Shown here: in pieces, positions 34,600 to 46,000 of the stretch
Numbering within the stretch: the stretch's first letter is position 1
Layout: each line of letters opens with the position of its first letter
Source of the DNA: Clostridia bacterium
GTDB taxonomy: Bacteria > Bacillota > Thermoanaerobacteria > Thermoanaerobacterales > Thermoanaerobacteraceae
DNA length: 64,000 nt
Assembly (NCBI GenBank): GCA_012840485.1
Contig: DULG01000019.1
Location: 62,001 to 126,000 of the forward strand
Direction of reading: 5' to 3'
The notes under the pieces: generated by a model
The model's database searches: none
What the model was told of the DNA's origin: nothing
The model's input: only the letters and a program-made list of their open reading frames with translations
Translations under genes and position numbers: made by a program

Positions 34600-35307
34600 A
34601 TGTCAATAATTTCAATGAAGCAGTTGTTAGAAGCAGGGGTGCATTTCGGTCACCAAACAAGAAGATGGAACCCTAAAATGGCTCCTTATATTTTTACAGA
34701 AAGAAATGGAATTTATATCATCGATTTACAGCAAACAGTAGAAAAATTGGAGCAAGCATATGAATTTGTTAAAAAGGTCGCCATGGAAGGTGGAACCATT
34801 CTTTTTGTTGGAACCAAAAAACAAGCTCAGGATTCTATCAAAGAAGAAGCAGAAAGATGTGGCATGTTTTATGTAAATCAAAGATGGCTAGGAGGAACTC
34901 TCACTAATTTTAAGACAATTAGAAGCAGAATCCAAAGGTTAAAAGAGCTTGAAAAAATGGAAAAAGACGGGACTTTTGATGTTCTTCCTAAAAAAGAGGT
35001 AATAAAACTTAGGAAAGAAAAAGAAAGACTTCAGAAATTCTTAGGTGGAATAGAAAATATGGAGTCTTTGCCTTCGGCTTTATTTATAGTTGACCCTAAA
35101 AAGGAAGCTATCGCTGTTGCAGAAGCCAGAAGCTTAGAGATACCAATTGTAGCTATTGTAGATACGAATTGTGATCCTGAGTTAATTGATTATCCTATTC
35201 CTGGAAATGATGACGCTATAAGAGCTGTCAAACTTATCGCTTCTAAAATTGCAGATGCGGTAATTGAAGGCAATCAAGGAGAACAATTTGCTGCTTCTGA
35301 AGAATAA
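34600..35307 (+). CDS. rpsB: 30S ribosomal protein S2
   Basis: S2 is a small-subunit ribosomal protein bound near the 30S head-body junction. The protein of 235 residues has the diagnostic start [27 protein letters not shown], then [13 protein letters not shown] and [11 protein letters not shown]. The ATG at 34600 has AGGAGGTG upstream. The ORF track extends to 34498 only because the leader is by chance open in this frame; that part corresponds to the structured leader, not protein. Confidence 0.97.
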   Translation: MSIISMKQLLEAGVHFGHQTRRWNPKMAPYIFTERNGIYIIDLQQTVEKLEQAYEFVKKVAMEGGTILFVGTKKQAQDSIKEEAERCGMFYVNQRWLGGTLTNFKTIRSRIQRLKELEKMEKDGTFDVLPKKEVIKLRKEKERLQKFLGGIENMESLPSALFIVDPKKEAIAVAEARSLEIPIVAIVDTNCDPELIDYPIPGNDDAIRAVKLIASKIADAVIEGNQGEQFAASEE

Positions 35308-35317
35308 AAAATCAGTT

Positions 35318-35347
35318 TAGTGGTAAGGGAGAATCTCCTTACCACTA
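35318..35347 (+). promoter_or_regulatory. Strong intercistronic hairpin between rpsB and tsf
   Basis: TAGTGGTAAGG pairs perfectly with CCTTACCACTA (11 bp plus a G-U pair) around a small loop. No T-run follows, so it probably weakens rather than ends transcription, or protects the rpsB message. tsf begins 29 bases later with its own GAGGAGG. Confidence 0.7.
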
Positions 35348-35376
35348 TTCTATATCACTGTAGAGGAGGTATTATA

Positions 35377-35991
35377 ATGATATCAGCACAAGCCGTTAAG
35401 GAATTGAGAGAACGAACTGGTGCTGGCATGATGGATTGCAAAAAGGCTTTAATAGAAGCCAATGGAGACATGGAAAAAGCTATAGATATTTTAAGAGAAA
35501 AAGGATTGGCTGCTGCTGCTAAAAAGGCAGGCAGAGTTGCAAATGAAGGTCTAGTTGATGCTTACATACATGGTGGAGGAAGAATAGGTGTTCTAGTCGA
35601 AGTAAACTGCGAAACAGATTTTGTGGCAAATACAGAAGAATTTAAGGGTTTTGTAAAGGAAATTTGCATGCAAATTGCTGCTGCAAATCCAAAATATATT
35701 TCCCGTGAAGATGTGCCAGCTGCTGTCTTAGAAAAAGAAAAAGAAATTTTAAAGTCACAGGCTCTTAATGAAGGGAAACCCCAAAATGTCGTAGATAGAA
35801 TAGTTGAGGGTCGCATCGAAAAATTCTACAAAGAAAATTGCTTATTAGAACAAGAATACATCAGAGATCCTGAAAAAACAGTTAAAGACCTGCTAAATGA
35901 AACTATAGCTAAATTAGGAGAAAATATTGTTATAAGAAGATTTGTCAGATTTGAAAGAGGAGAAGGTATTGAAACTTCTCCAAATGAGTAA
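35377..35991 (+). CDS. tsf: Elongation factor Ts
   Basis: EF-Ts is the nucleotide exchange factor of EF-Tu. The protein of 204 residues begins [43 protein letters not shown], the UBA-like N-domain with the conserved [12 protein letters not shown], followed by [12 protein letters not shown]. It is a short, single-core form as in Thermus. GAGGAGG upstream supports 35377 over the track start at 35320. Confidence 0.97.
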   Translation: MISAQAVKELRERTGAGMMDCKKALIEANGDMEKAIDILREKGLAAAAKKAGRVANEGLVDAYIHGGGRIGVLVEVNCETDFVANTEEFKGFVKEICMQIAAANPKYISREDVPAAVLEKEKEILKSQALNEGKPQNVVDRIVEGRIEKFYKENCLLEQEYIRDPEKTVKDLLNETIAKLGENIVIRRFVRFERGEGIETSPNE

Positions 35992-36013
35992 TAAAATTAA
36001 ATAGGCAACCAAT

Positions 36014-36038
36014 AGGGACACGGTTGTGTCCCCTTTTT
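36014..36038 (+). terminator. Rho-independent terminator of rpsB-tsf
   Basis: GGGACAC (36015-36021) pairs with GTGTCCC (36026-36032) over a GGTT loop, followed by CTTTTT. The gap to pyrH (to 36107) otherwise shows no clear promoter. Confidence 0.8.
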
Positions 36039-36092
36039 ATAAATTACTTAAAAAATCAAGAAGGATTTTCAAAATTTTTATAGAACTTATAA

Positions 36093-36821
<729 letters not shown>

Positions 36822-36823
36822 GT

Positions 36824-37378
36824 ATGAGTGATTATTTAAAACCCAGTGAAGAAAAAATGCAAAAATCTTTAAGCATTTTAAAAACCGAATTAGCTGCTAT
36901 AAGAGCGGGAAGGGCAAATCCTGCGCTACTCGATAGGATTACCGTAGATTATTATGGTACTCCGACACCCATCAACAGATTAGCCACTATTACCGTTCCA
37001 GAGCCTAGAGTATTGGTTATTCAACCTTGGGATGTTTCTAAAATTCATGACATAGAGAAAGCAATTCAAAAATCAGACTTGGGAATTAATCCAGTTTCTG
37101 ATGGAAAAATTTTAAGATTAGTTTTCCCTGAACTAACTGAAGAAAGAAGAAAAGAATTGGTAAAAGTGGTTCATAAAAAAGCCGAAGAAGCAAAAGTGGC
37201 AGTAAGGCAAATAAGAAGAGATGCTAATGACGCTGTAAAAAAGATGGAAAAAAATGGTGAAATTTCTGAAGATGAGAAAAAAAAGAGAGAAGAAGAAATT
37301 CAAAAATTGACAGATAAGTACATTAAAGAAATTGACAAAATTGTTGAAGCTAAAGAAAAGGAGATAATGGAAATTTGA
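36824..37378 (+). CDS. frr: Ribosome recycling factor
   Basis: RRF splits post-termination ribosomes with EF-G. The 184-residue protein has the typical [59 protein letters not shown] and a C-terminal [40 protein letters not shown] precedes the ATG, which lies 3 bases after pyrH. Confidence 0.97.
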   Translation: MSDYLKPSEEKMQKSLSILKTELAAIRAGRANPALLDRITVDYYGTPTPINRLATITVPEPRVLVIQPWDVSKIHDIEKAIQKSDLGINPVSDGKILRLVFPELTEERRKELVKVVHKKAEEAKVAVRQIRRDANDAVKKMEKNGEISEDEKKKREEEIQKLTDKYIKEIDKIVEAKEKEIMEI

Positions 37379-37557
37379 TAAACTTTTATAATTTCATAGG
37401 GAAGGATTTACATAAAGTCATTGAACAATTACCTAAAGATACAAATTTTAAAGTTGTTGAGACAAAGTCTATTTTTGATTACAAAGGATCCCATGTAAAA
37501 GTCGTGAGGATAAAAAAGATAGATGATATACTGGAAATTACTGTTTTTAAAATTTAA
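37375..37557 (+). CDS. Small protein of unknown function between frr and uppS
   Basis: I do not recognise it. The 60-residue protein ([25 protein letters not shown] ... [24 protein letters not shown]) looks like a small compact alpha/beta domain without Cys. It starts with a TTG that overlaps the frr stop (TTGA), and its stop is just upstream of the hairpin at 37560. The frr overlap and full-length open frame argue for a real gene; the start is a guess. A regulator of lipid or translation genes is possible, but nothing in the sequence shows this. Confidence 0.6.
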   Translation: MINFYNFIGKDLHKVIEQLPKDTNFKVVETKSIFDYKGSHVKVVRIKKIDDILEITVFKI

Positions 37558-37559
37558 TT

Positions 37560-37577
37560 CCCCCTCTCAAGAGGGGG
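37560..37577 (+). promoter_or_regulatory. GC-rich perfect hairpin upstream of uppS
   Basis: CCCCCTC pairs with GAGGGGG over a TCAA loop, with the uppS GAGGAGG about 16 bases on. The bases after it (TCCCTTATAA) do not form a good U-tract, so it is likely a weak terminator or a processing/stability element. Confidence 0.6.
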
Positions 37578-37607
37578 TCCCTTATAAAATGAGGAGGAAA
37601 ATAAATT

Positions 37608-38354
37608 ATGTTTTTTTTGCAAAAAGAGAAGGATTTAGTCAATAAAATTGATAAAGAAAAACTACCTCAGCATATTGGTATTATAATGGATGGAAATGGC
37701 AGATGGGCACAAAGACGAGGAATGCCAAGAGTTTATGGTCACAGGGCAGGAGTGAATTCTGTAAAAGAAGTAATAAAGTCTTGTGGAGAATTGGAGATAA
37801 AATATTTAACTTTATATGCTTTTTCAACAGAAAATTGGAAAAGGCCTAAAGAAGAAGTAAATTTTTTAATGGATTTACTTGTTGAATATCTTTCTAAAGA
37901 AGTAGATGAACTAAATAAAAACAATGTAGTGATTAACTTTATAGGTGATATTTCTGTTTTGCCGGATAAATGCAAAATTGAAATAGAAAGAGCCCAGGAA
38001 GTTACAAAAAATAATTCTGGCCTTGTAGTTAACATAGCATTAAATTATGGAGGAAGAGATGAAATAGTAAAAGCAGTTAAAAAAATCTGTACAAAGGTTT
38101 TAAATAAAGAGTTATCTGTTGAGGATATCACAGAACAAACTATAAGTGAAAACTTGCACACTAAAAACCAGCCAGATCCAGACCTTATAATAAGGACAAG
38201 TGGAGAAAAAAGATTGAGCAATTTCTTATTATGGCAATCTGCTTATTCTGAATTGTGGTTTACCAATGTCCTATGGCCAGATTTTCGCAAAAAACACTTA
38301 GTGGAAGCAATATTGTATTACCAAACACGAAAGAGAAGATTCGGGGGAATATAA
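37608..38354 (+). CDS. uppS: Undecaprenyl diphosphate synthase
   Basis: This cis-prenyltransferase makes the C55 carrier for cell-wall synthesis. The 248-residue protein has the catalytic Asp28 in [27 protein letters not shown], then [53 protein letters not shown] and LWPDF. GAGGAGG lies before the ATG. Together with cdsA, dxr and ispG it forms an isoprenoid/lipid block. Confidence 0.97.
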   Translation: MFFLQKEKDLVNKIDKEKLPQHIGIIMDGNGRWAQRRGMPRVYGHRAGVNSVKEVIKSCGELEIKYLTLYAFSTENWKRPKEEVNFLMDLLVEYLSKEVDELNKNNVVINFIGDISVLPDKCKIEIERAQEVTKNNSGLVVNIALNYGGRDEIVKAVKKICTKVLNKELSVEDITEQTISENLHTKNQPDPDLIIRTSGEKRLSNFLLWQSAYSELWFTNVLWPDFRKKHLVEAILYYQTRKRRFGGI

Positions 38355-38372
38355 GGGGGAGTGGCAAAAAAT

Positions 38373-39152
38373 ATGCTTAAAACACGTATTATAAGTGCAG
38401 TAATAGGTTTACCTATTTTATTTTTTATTCTAATAAAAGGGGGTACATTGCTGACAATTGCTCTCGTCCTAATAAGCATATTAGGACTTAATGAATTTTA
38501 TAATGCTACAAAAAATATTGGAGTACGGCCTGTGAAAATTTTTGGATACATTGCCACAATTGTTTTATATTTTTTAGATGGAAAAATAGCAGGATTGGAC
38601 ATCCTAGTTCTGATTGGAATGATGTTATTCTTTTTATTTTTGACAAATAAGAAATATAATTTAAAGGATTATGCTTTGACTTTAATGGGAATTATTTACA
38701 TACCCCTGTTGTTTATGTACATACAAAAACTTAGAGAATTGCCTGAAGGAATGTATATTGTGTGGTTCGTTTTTGTAGTATCTTGGATGACGGATACTTT
38801 TGCTTATTTTACAGGCAAATTTTTAGGAAACCATAAGCTTGCCCCTACACTAAGCCCTAAAAAAACAATAGAGGGTTCAATTGGCGGAATAATAGGATCC
38901 CTTATAAGTAGTTTTATATTCGTATGGCTTTTCCCTCAGACAAATGTAAGTTTGTACGTGGCAATACTCATCGGCCTATTTGGAAGTATAATCGCTCAGT
39001 GTGGAGATTTAATTGCCTCCTTTATAAAAAGAAACTGCTACATTAAAGATTTTGGAAATACAATTCCTGGCCATGGAGGAATTTTAGATAGATTTGATAG
39101 TATTTTATTTGTTTCTCCTTTTATTTATTTTATTTTTCAGTACTTGATTTAG
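38373..39152 (+). CDS. cdsA: Phosphatidate cytidylyltransferase
   Basis: CdsA makes CDP-diacylglycerol for phospholipid synthesis. The 259-residue membrane protein has about seven to eight helices and the C-terminal signature SPKKTIEGSIGGIIGS ... QCGDLIASFIKRNCYIKDFGNTIPGHGGILDRFDS. The track starts at a GTG at 38361 that abuts a GGGGGA. The ATG at 38373 gives the usual short N-terminus (MLKTRIISAVIGLPILF), so I chose it; the start is moderately sure. Confidence 0.95.
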   Translation: MLKTRIISAVIGLPILFFILIKGGTLLTIALVLISILGLNEFYNATKNIGVRPVKIFGYIATIVLYFLDGKIAGLDILVLIGMMLFFLFLTNKKYNLKDYALTLMGIIYIPLLFMYIQKLRELPEGMYIVWFVFVVSWMTDTFAYFTGKFLGNHKLAPTLSPKKTIEGSIGGIIGSLISSFIFVWLFPQTNVSLYVAILIGLFGSIIAQCGDLIASFIKRNCYIKDFGNTIPGHGGILDRFDSILFVSPFIYFIFQYLI

Positions 39153-39166
39153 AAAGGATGTAATTC

Positions 39167-40315
39167 ATGAAAAAGGTCATAATTCTTGGTTCAACTGGTT
39201 CTGTTGGCACTCAGACATTAGATGTGATAAGAAATTTTAGAAAAAATTTTGAAATAGTGGGTCTTACCGCTTATAACAACATAGAACTTTTATCTAAACA
39301 AATTAAAGAATTTAATCCTAAAGTTGTAGTAGTAAAAGATGAAGATAAAGCTAACCAATTAAGGGAAAATTTAAAAAAAAATGTCGAAATTCTAACTGGC
39401 AGCAAAGGACTTCAAGAAATTGTGAAGTACGATGCCGATTTAGTGGTGGTAGCTGTAGAAGGGATTGCTGGCCTTATTCCAACAGTTACAGCTATCCAGA
39501 TGGGAAAAGATATTGCTTTAGCGAATAAAGAAGTACTTGTGACAGCTGGACAAATTGTAATGGACTTGGTAAAAAAGAAGGATATAAGTCTTTTACCTGT
39601 AGATAGTGAACACTCTGCTATACTCCAATGTTTAAGAGGAAATGACAAAAAACAAGTATCTCGATTGATTTTAACAGCTTCTGGAGGTCCTTTTAGGGGG
39701 AAGAAAAAAGAAGATTTGAGAAAAGTAACTGTAAATGAGGCTCTAAATCATCCTAATTGGAAAATGGGGAAAAAAATCACGATAGATTCTGCCACTTTAA
39801 TGAATAAAGGGTTTGAAGTAATAGAAGCAAAATGGCTTTTTGACATTTCTGAAGATAAAATTGATGTGATTGTGCATCCCCAGAGTATAATTCATTCAAT
39901 GGTAGAATATATAGATGGTAGTGTAATTGCGCAATTGGCTACCGCCGATATGAGGATACCTATTCAGTATGCATTAAATTATCCTACTCGCAATTACATA
40001 AATGGAATAAATTTTTTAGATTTTTCTGTGACAACTCAGCTAACTTTTGAAAAACCCGATTTAGAAACTTTTAGATGTTTGTCGCTAGCATACGAAGCTT
40101 TAAAAATTGGCGGCACGATGACTACAGTGTTAAATGCGGCTGATGAGATAGCTGTATCTTTGTTTTTAAATAAAAAAATAGAATTTTTACAAATAGCTGA
40201 AATCATAGAGGAAAGTATGAAAAAACATAATAATATACAAAATCCCACTTTAGATGATATAATAAATGTGGATAAAGAGGTTAAGGAAAAAATAGCAAAA
40301 AAATATATGAGGTGA
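39167..40315 (+). CDS. dxr: 1-deoxy-D-xylulose-5-phosphate reductoisomerase
   Basis: DXR makes 2-C-methyl-D-erythritol 4-phosphate, the committed step of the non-mevalonate pathway. The 382-residue protein begins with the NADPH-binding KKVIILGSTGSVGTQTLDVI. It has the metal and substrate blocks ALANKEVLVTAG, LLPVDSEHSAILQCLRG and LTASGGPF. The loop and C-domain regions (HPNWKMGKKITIDSATLMNKGFEVIEAKWLFD, HPQSIIHSMVEYIDGSVIAQLATADMRIPIQYAL) are complete. ispG, two genes on, belongs to the same pathway. Confidence 0.97.
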   Translation: MKKVIILGSTGSVGTQTLDVIRNFRKNFEIVGLTAYNNIELLSKQIKEFNPKVVVVKDEDKANQLRENLKKNVEILTGSKGLQEIVKYDADLVVVAVEGIAGLIPTVTAIQMGKDIALANKEVLVTAGQIVMDLVKKKDISLLPVDSEHSAILQCLRGNDKKQVSRLILTASGGPFRGKKKEDLRKVTVNEALNHPNWKMGKKITIDSATLMNKGFEVIEAKWLFDISEDKIDVIVHPQSIIHSMVEYIDGSVIAQLATADMRIPIQYALNYPTRNYINGINFLDFSVTTQLTFEKPDLETFRCLSLAYEALKIGGTMTTVLNAADEIAVSLFLNKKIEFLQIAEIIEESMKKHNNIQNPTLDDIINVDKEVKEKIAKKYMR

Positions 40316-40321
40316 TACATT

Positions 40322-41320
40322 TTGACAATATTAATAAGTATAATTGTTTTAAGCGTTTTAGTAATGTTTCACGAATTTGGACATTTTATCGTTGCAAAAC
40401 TTTCTGGAGCTAGAGTAAATGAATTTTCTATTGGCTTTGGTCCACGACTTTTTAAGAAGAAATACGGAGAAACAGAGTATTCTTTTAGAGCATTGCTATT
40501 CGGTGGTTATGTTGCTTTAGAAGGTGAAGATGAAAAATCTAATGACCCGCGGGCTATAGTAAATAAGCCTTGGCCTGTAAGGTTAGCTGTCTTTGCTGCA
40601 GGTCCTTTAATGAATATACTATTAGCTTTTTTATTGCTTTTTATTGTATTTTTTAGCATAGGTAGGCCTATTCCCCAAATAAAATCTGTAATGGAAGGAT
40701 ATCCTGCTGAAAAAGCAGGAATTTTGCCAGGGGACAAAATTGTAATGGTAAATAATATAAAAATAAATACCTGGGAGGAATTAGAGAAAGTCATAAGTTC
40801 TAGTAGAGAGATAGTATTAACAATTGAAATTCAAAGGGGAAATCAGATTTTACAAAAACAAGTAAAACCAATTTTTGATAAAAACGCTTCAAAGGTAATG
40901 ATAGGAATTGTTCCAGAGTATGAGCGTTCTATCTCTCTTGCCATTAAAACTGCCATTAATCAGACAATATATTTTTCAAAACTTATTATTCTATTTTTTG
41001 TGATGTTAGTAACCGGAAAGGTCTCTGTCAATGATATTATGGGACCTGTGGGAATTGTTCAAGCTTTTGGAACAGTCGCTAAAACAGGTGTTATAAATTT
41101 ACTAGCTTTTTCCGCTCTTATAAGCGTAAATTTAGGCATTTTTAATCTATTGCCACTACCGGCTTTAGACGGTGGAAGGATTTTGTTTGTGTTAGCAGAA
41201 GCAGTAAGAGGTAAACCTCTGCCACCTGAAAAAGAAGGATATATTCATTATTTAGGTTTTTTACTGTTGATTGCTTTGTTGATTTTTGTAACCTATAGAG
41301 ATATTCTGCGTATTTTTTAA
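40322..41320 (+). CDS. rseP: Site-2 (RIP) zinc metalloprotease RseP/RasP
   Basis: This intramembrane protease cleaves membrane-bound anti-sigma factors and similar substrates. The 332-residue protein has HEFGH at residues 17-21 in the first membrane segment, a PDZ domain at about 110-190 (ESVMEGYPAEKAGILPGDKIVMV-type region), and the second metal-ligand motif NLLPLPALDGGRI. It starts with TTG after AGGTGAT. The place between dxr and ispG is standard. Confidence 0.95.
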   Translation: MTILISIIVLSVLVMFHEFGHFIVAKLSGARVNEFSIGFGPRLFKKKYGETEYSFRALLFGGYVALEGEDEKSNDPRAIVNKPWPVRLAVFAAGPLMNILLAFLLLFIVFFSIGRPIPQIKSVMEGYPAEKAGILPGDKIVMVNNIKINTWEELEKVISSSREIVLTIEIQRGNQILQKQVKPIFDKNASKVMIGIVPEYERSISLAIKTAINQTIYFSKLIILFFVMLVTGKVSVNDIMGPVGIVQAFGTVAKTGVINLLAFSALISVNLGIFNLLPLPALDGGRILFVLAEAVRGKPLPPEKEGYIHYLGFLLLIALLIFVTYRDILRIF

Positions 41321-41332
41321 AAGGTGATAAAA

Positions 41333-42394
41333 ATGAGAAAAATTACTCGCGAAGTCAAAATAGGCAATAAAAAAATTGGAGGAAATAATCCAATTTTGGT
41401 TCAGTCTATGACTAACACGGATACCCATGATATTGAAAAAACAATAGAGCAGATAAGAAGGCTAGAAGCTGAAGGCTGTGATATTATAAGAGTTGCTGTT
41501 CCAGATATGGAAGCGGCTGAAGCAATAAAAGAAATAAAGAAAAATATAAATATTCCTTTGGTAGCAGATATTCATTTTGATTATCGATTAGCTATAAAAT
41601 CAATTGAAAATGGAGCAGACAAGATAAGAATTAATCCCGGAAACATAGGAAGAGAAAAAAATATCAAAAAAGTGGTAGAAATAGCAAAAGAAAAAGGTAT
41701 TCCTATTAGAATAGGTGTAAATTCTGGTTCTTTAGAAAAAGAAATATTACATAAATACAAGGGAGTAACTGCCGAAGCAGTTGTGGAAAGCGCTTTAAAA
41801 AATGTTTTAATTTTAGAAAAGTTAGGCTTTTATGATATAGTTATTTCGCTTAAAACTACAAATGTACCCCTTACTATAGAGGCTTATAAACTCGTTTCTT
41901 CAAAAGTAGACTATCCATTGCACGTAGGCATAACAGAGGCAGGTACCATTGAAGCTGGCACTATAAAATCTGCTATAGGAATAGGAACATTGCTTTATTT
42001 AGGAATAGGAGACACAATAAGAGTTTCTTTAACAGGTGATCCAGCCCATGAGGTGAGAGTAGGAAGACAGATTTTACGTTCTTTAGGTCTTTTAAAAGAA
42101 GGAGTCGAAGTCATTTCTTGCCCTACCTGCGGCAGAACAAAAATTGACTTGATAAAGTTAGCAGAAGAAGTAGAAAAAAGGACGAGGAATATTAAAAAGC
42201 CTTTAAAAATTGCTGTTATGGGATGTGTTGTAAATGGGCCAGGGGAAGCAAAAGAAGCAGATATAGGAATAGCAGGGGGAGATGGAGAAGGAATCATTTT
42301 TAAAAAAGGAAAAGTTTATAAAAAAGTTAAAGAAGAAGAGTTAGTAGAAGAATTGATGAAAGAAATTGAAAAATTACTTGAGGAGGATTCTTAA
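41333..42394 (+). CDS. ispG: 4-hydroxy-3-methylbut-2-enyl diphosphate synthase (ferredoxin/flavodoxin)
   Basis: IspG is the Fe-S enzyme of the penultimate step of the non-mevalonate pathway. The protein of 353 residues has a TIM-barrel part ([40 protein letters not shown] ... [12 protein letters not shown]). The C-terminal [4Fe-4S] part has CPTCGR and [20 protein letters not shown]. The ATG at 41333 follows AAGGTGAT; the track GTG at 41324 lies in that site. Its stop shares one base with the next ATG. Confidence 0.96.
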   Translation: MRKITREVKIGNKKIGGNNPILVQSMTNTDTHDIEKTIEQIRRLEAEGCDIIRVAVPDMEAAEAIKEIKKNINIPLVADIHFDYRLAIKSIENGADKIRINPGNIGREKNIKKVVEIAKEKGIPIRIGVNSGSLEKEILHKYKGVTAEAVVESALKNVLILEKLGFYDIVISLKTTNVPLTIEAYKLVSSKVDYPLHVGITEAGTIEAGTIKSAIGIGTLLYLGIGDTIRVSLTGDPAHEVRVGRQILRSLGLLKEGVEVISCPTCGRTKIDLIKLAEEVEKRTRNIKKPLKIAVMGCVVNGPGEAKEADIGIAGGDGEGIIFKKGKVYKKVKEEELVEELMKEIEKLLEEDS

Positions 42395-43014
42395 TGATTT
42401 CTGTTGTAATCCCAGCTTTTAATGAAGGAAAAAATATTGGGAGAGTTTTGTCAGTCTTAGAAACAATAGACCTGATTGATGAAATCATAGTTGTAAATGA
42501 TGGTTCTACAGATGATACAAAAGAACAAGCATCAAAATACAATGTAAAACTTGTCAATTTAGAAAAAAATCAAGGAAAAGGAAAAGCATTAAAAGCAGGA
42601 ATAGATAATTCTAAAGGTGATATTATTGTTATGTTAGATGCCGATTTGATTGGACTTACTGAAAAACATTTTGTAAATCTCATATCTCCTGTATTAAAAA
42701 ATGAAGCAGATATGACAATTGGAATTTTTTCTGGTGGAAGAAAATCTACAGATTTTGCACAAAAAATAGCACCTTTTTTGTCAGGACAAAGGGCAATAAA
42801 AAGGCAATTTTTAGAAAACATTGAAGAGATGGAAATCAGTAGATTCGGAGTAGAAATTGCTTTAAATAGACATGCTGAAAAGAATAAGTTAAGAGTGGTA
42901 AATGTGCCTCTTGAGAATATGAGTCATGTCATGAAAGAAGAAAAGCTGGGATTAATTAGAGGATTTTATGCGCGATTAAAAATGTATTTTGATATTTTAA
43001 AAATGTGGATTTAG
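42394..43014 (+). CDS. Family 2 glycosyltransferase
   Basis: The 206-residue protein is a single GT-A domain: ISVVIPAFNEGKNIGRVLSVL, then IIVVNDGSTDDT, a DADL metal-binding motif (MLDADLIGLT) and a short C-terminus without membrane segments. This is the dolichyl-phosphate-mannose synthase/glucosyl-3-phosphoglycerate synthase-like fold, but donor and acceptor cannot be told. It sits between ispG and polC, coupled to ispG by a one-base stop-start overlap (TAATG). Confidence 0.85.
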   Translation: MISVVIPAFNEGKNIGRVLSVLETIDLIDEIIVVNDGSTDDTKEQASKYNVKLVNLEKNQGKGKALKAGIDNSKGDIIVMLDADLIGLTEKHFVNLISPVLKNEADMTIGIFSGGRKSTDFAQKIAPFLSGQRAIKRQFLENIEEMEISRFGVEIALNRHAEKNKLRVVNVPLENMSHVMKEEKLGLIRGFYARLKMYFDILKMWI

Positions 43015-43027
43015 AAAGAGGGATTTG

Positions 43028-46000
43028 ATGATTCCAGCATCTTTTCCGCAGGAATTTGAAATAAAAAAAGTAAAACTGTTAAAAAAAGAGAGAAAATTAA
43101 TTGTAAACATATCTTCCAAGGATAAAGTAAATTCTCAGATAAGAAAATTCCAGGATTTTTTGCTTAATAAATTTCCTTTAATTAAAGAAGTAGAAGTAGT
43201 AGTAGAAGAGGAGAAAAAATTTACAAGTCTTCAAGATGTAATTGATAATTTTGAGGAAATAATATTAAAACTAAGCGAGGAGTATCCTGCTTCTCTTAGT
43301 TTTTTAAAAACCTGTGATATAGTAACAGAAGATCAAAAGATAATAATTAAAGCTCCGAATGAAGTAATATATGAATTTATAAAAAGCAACAAAATGGACT
43401 TTATTCTTAAGGAATTTTTACAGAAAGAATATGGGCTTAAAACAGAAATAGATGTAGTCCTTTTAGAAGAGTTTGAAGATACAATGGAAAGAATGATAAT
43501 GGAGGAAGATATAAAAGTTATTGAAGAAATCACTAAAAGCGGGCAGAAGCAAGAAACCGGCAAAACAACAGAAAAAATGGAGGATAAAGAAGATTCCCAA
43601 GTACTTTTAGGAAAGGAAATAAAAGCTGAAGCAATATCTATCAAAGATATTACTGCAGAAACAGAAGAAGCGATAATTGAAGGTGAAATCTTTTCTCTCG
43701 AATTTAAGGAATTAAAGTCTAAAATTTTAATGACTTTTGATATAACTGATTATACTTCATCGATACTTGTAAAAGCCTTTTTAACTGAGGAAAAGTATAA
43801 TTCTTTAAAAGAAAATATTCAAGTAGGCGGTTTTGTAAAATTAAGAGGGAAAGTTTTCTACGACAAATATGAAGGAGACTTAGTAATAAGTTTAAAAGAC
43901 CTGCAGTTGATATCTCCGAAAGAAAGAAAAGATTTAAGTGAAGAAAAAAGAGTGGAACTTCACTTACACACTCAAATGAGCAGTATGGATGCAGTAGCCT
44001 CTGCAACAGAAGTGATTAAAAGAGCGGCAAAGTGGGGACATAAAGCTATCGCCATAACAGACCATGCAGTTGTACAGGCATTTCCTGAGGCAATGGAGGC
44101 ATCTTCTAAATACGGTGTAAAAGTCATATACGGGGTAGAAGGCTATTTAGTAGATGATGGGGTACCTATAGTAACAGGAGATACAGAAGCTACTTTAGAA
44201 GATGAATTTACTGTTTTTGATATAGAGACCACGGGTCTTTCTAATATAAATGATGAAATAATTGAAATTGGTGCAGTGAAAATAAAAGAAGGCAAAATAA
44301 TAGATACTTTTGAAACCTTTGTTAATCCTAAAATTCCCATTTCTTCTTTTATAACAAAACTCACTGGAATTGATGAATCTATGGTCAAAAATGCTCCTTC
44401 TATAGAAGAAGTATTGCCTAAATTTTTGGAGTTTGCTTCTAACAGCGTTTTAGTTGCTCATAATGCAAATTTTGATGTTTCTTTTATAAAATCTAAAGCC
44501 AAAAAATTTAATTTAAATGTCAATAATGCTGTTTTAGATACCTTAGAACTAAGTAGGCATTTATATAAAGATTTAAAAAATTATAAGCTAGACACACTGG
44601 CTGACCACTTACAGGTAAAATTAGAGCACCATCACAGAGCAGTAGATGACGCTATGGCTACAGCTGAAATATTCTTAAAAACTATCAATAAGCTAAAAGA
44701 ATTAGAGGTAAAAAAAGTAAAAGATATAAATGCTGTATTGAGAGAAAGTGTTGTTGACATAAAAAAATTGCCTGTCTATCACGTCACGATTTTGGTAAAA
44801 GACCAAAGAGGATTGAGAAATTTGTACGAAATAATTTCTAAATCCAATTTAGAATATTTTTACAAAACACCACGCATTCCTAAAAGTCTACTTATCAGTA
44901 TGAAAGAAGGTCTCATCATTGGTTCTGCTTGCGAACAAGGAGAAGTTTTTAGGGCGATTGTATCTAACTTAGAAGAAAAGAAACTAGAAAATATTATTTC
45001 TTTTTATGATTACCTTGAAGTACAACCTATTGGAAATAACGAGTTTTTAATTGAAAAAGGAGAAGTAAAAAGTATAGAAGAATTAAAAGAAATCAACAAA
45101 AAAATTTATCTATTAGGCAAAAAATACAACAAATTGGTAGTAGCCACAGGAGATGTGCATTTTTTAGATCCATGGGACGACATATACAGAAAAATTTTAA
45201 TGGCAGGAAAAGGATATAAGGACGCAGACAGGCAACCACCTCTTTATTTTAAAACTACTGAGGAAATGCTAAAGGAATTCGAGTATTTAGGAAAAGAAAT
45301 AGCAAAAGAGATTGTAATTGATAATCCTAATAAAATTACTGACCTTGTAGAAGAAGTAAAACCTATACCAGATGGGACATTCCCTCCCGTGATAGAAGGA
45401 GCTGAAGAAGAATTAAGAAGGCTTACTTTAGATAAGGCTCATGAAATATACGGGGACCCTTTGCCGGAAATAGTACAAAATCGCTTAGATAGGGAATTGA
45501 ATTCTATAATTAACAATGGCTATGCAGTTATGTATATTATAGCTCAAAAATTAGTGTCCAAATCTTTAAAAGACGGTTACTTGGTTGGTTCCAGAGGTTC
45601 TGTTGGTTCTTCTTTAGTAGCCACTATGAGCGGAATAACAGAAGTAAATCCTTTGCCACCTCATTATGTTTGTCCAAATTGCAAACATTCTGAGTTTATA
45701 ACTGATGGAAGTTATGGTTGTGGCGTAGACATGCCAGATAAAACCTGTCCTCACTGTGGCACTTTGATGAAAAAAGATGGTTTTGATATACCTTTTGAAG
45801 TGTTTTTAGGTTTTGAAGGGGACAAAGAACCAGATATAGACCTTAATTTTTCAGGAGAATATCAGCCTATAGCCCATAAGTACGCAGAAGAACTTTTTGG
45901 GAAAGGACATGTTTTTAGAGCAGGAACTATTGGAACTTTAGCAGATAAAACTGCGTATGGATATGTCAAAAAATATTTTGAAGAACGCAATTTAATAGTT

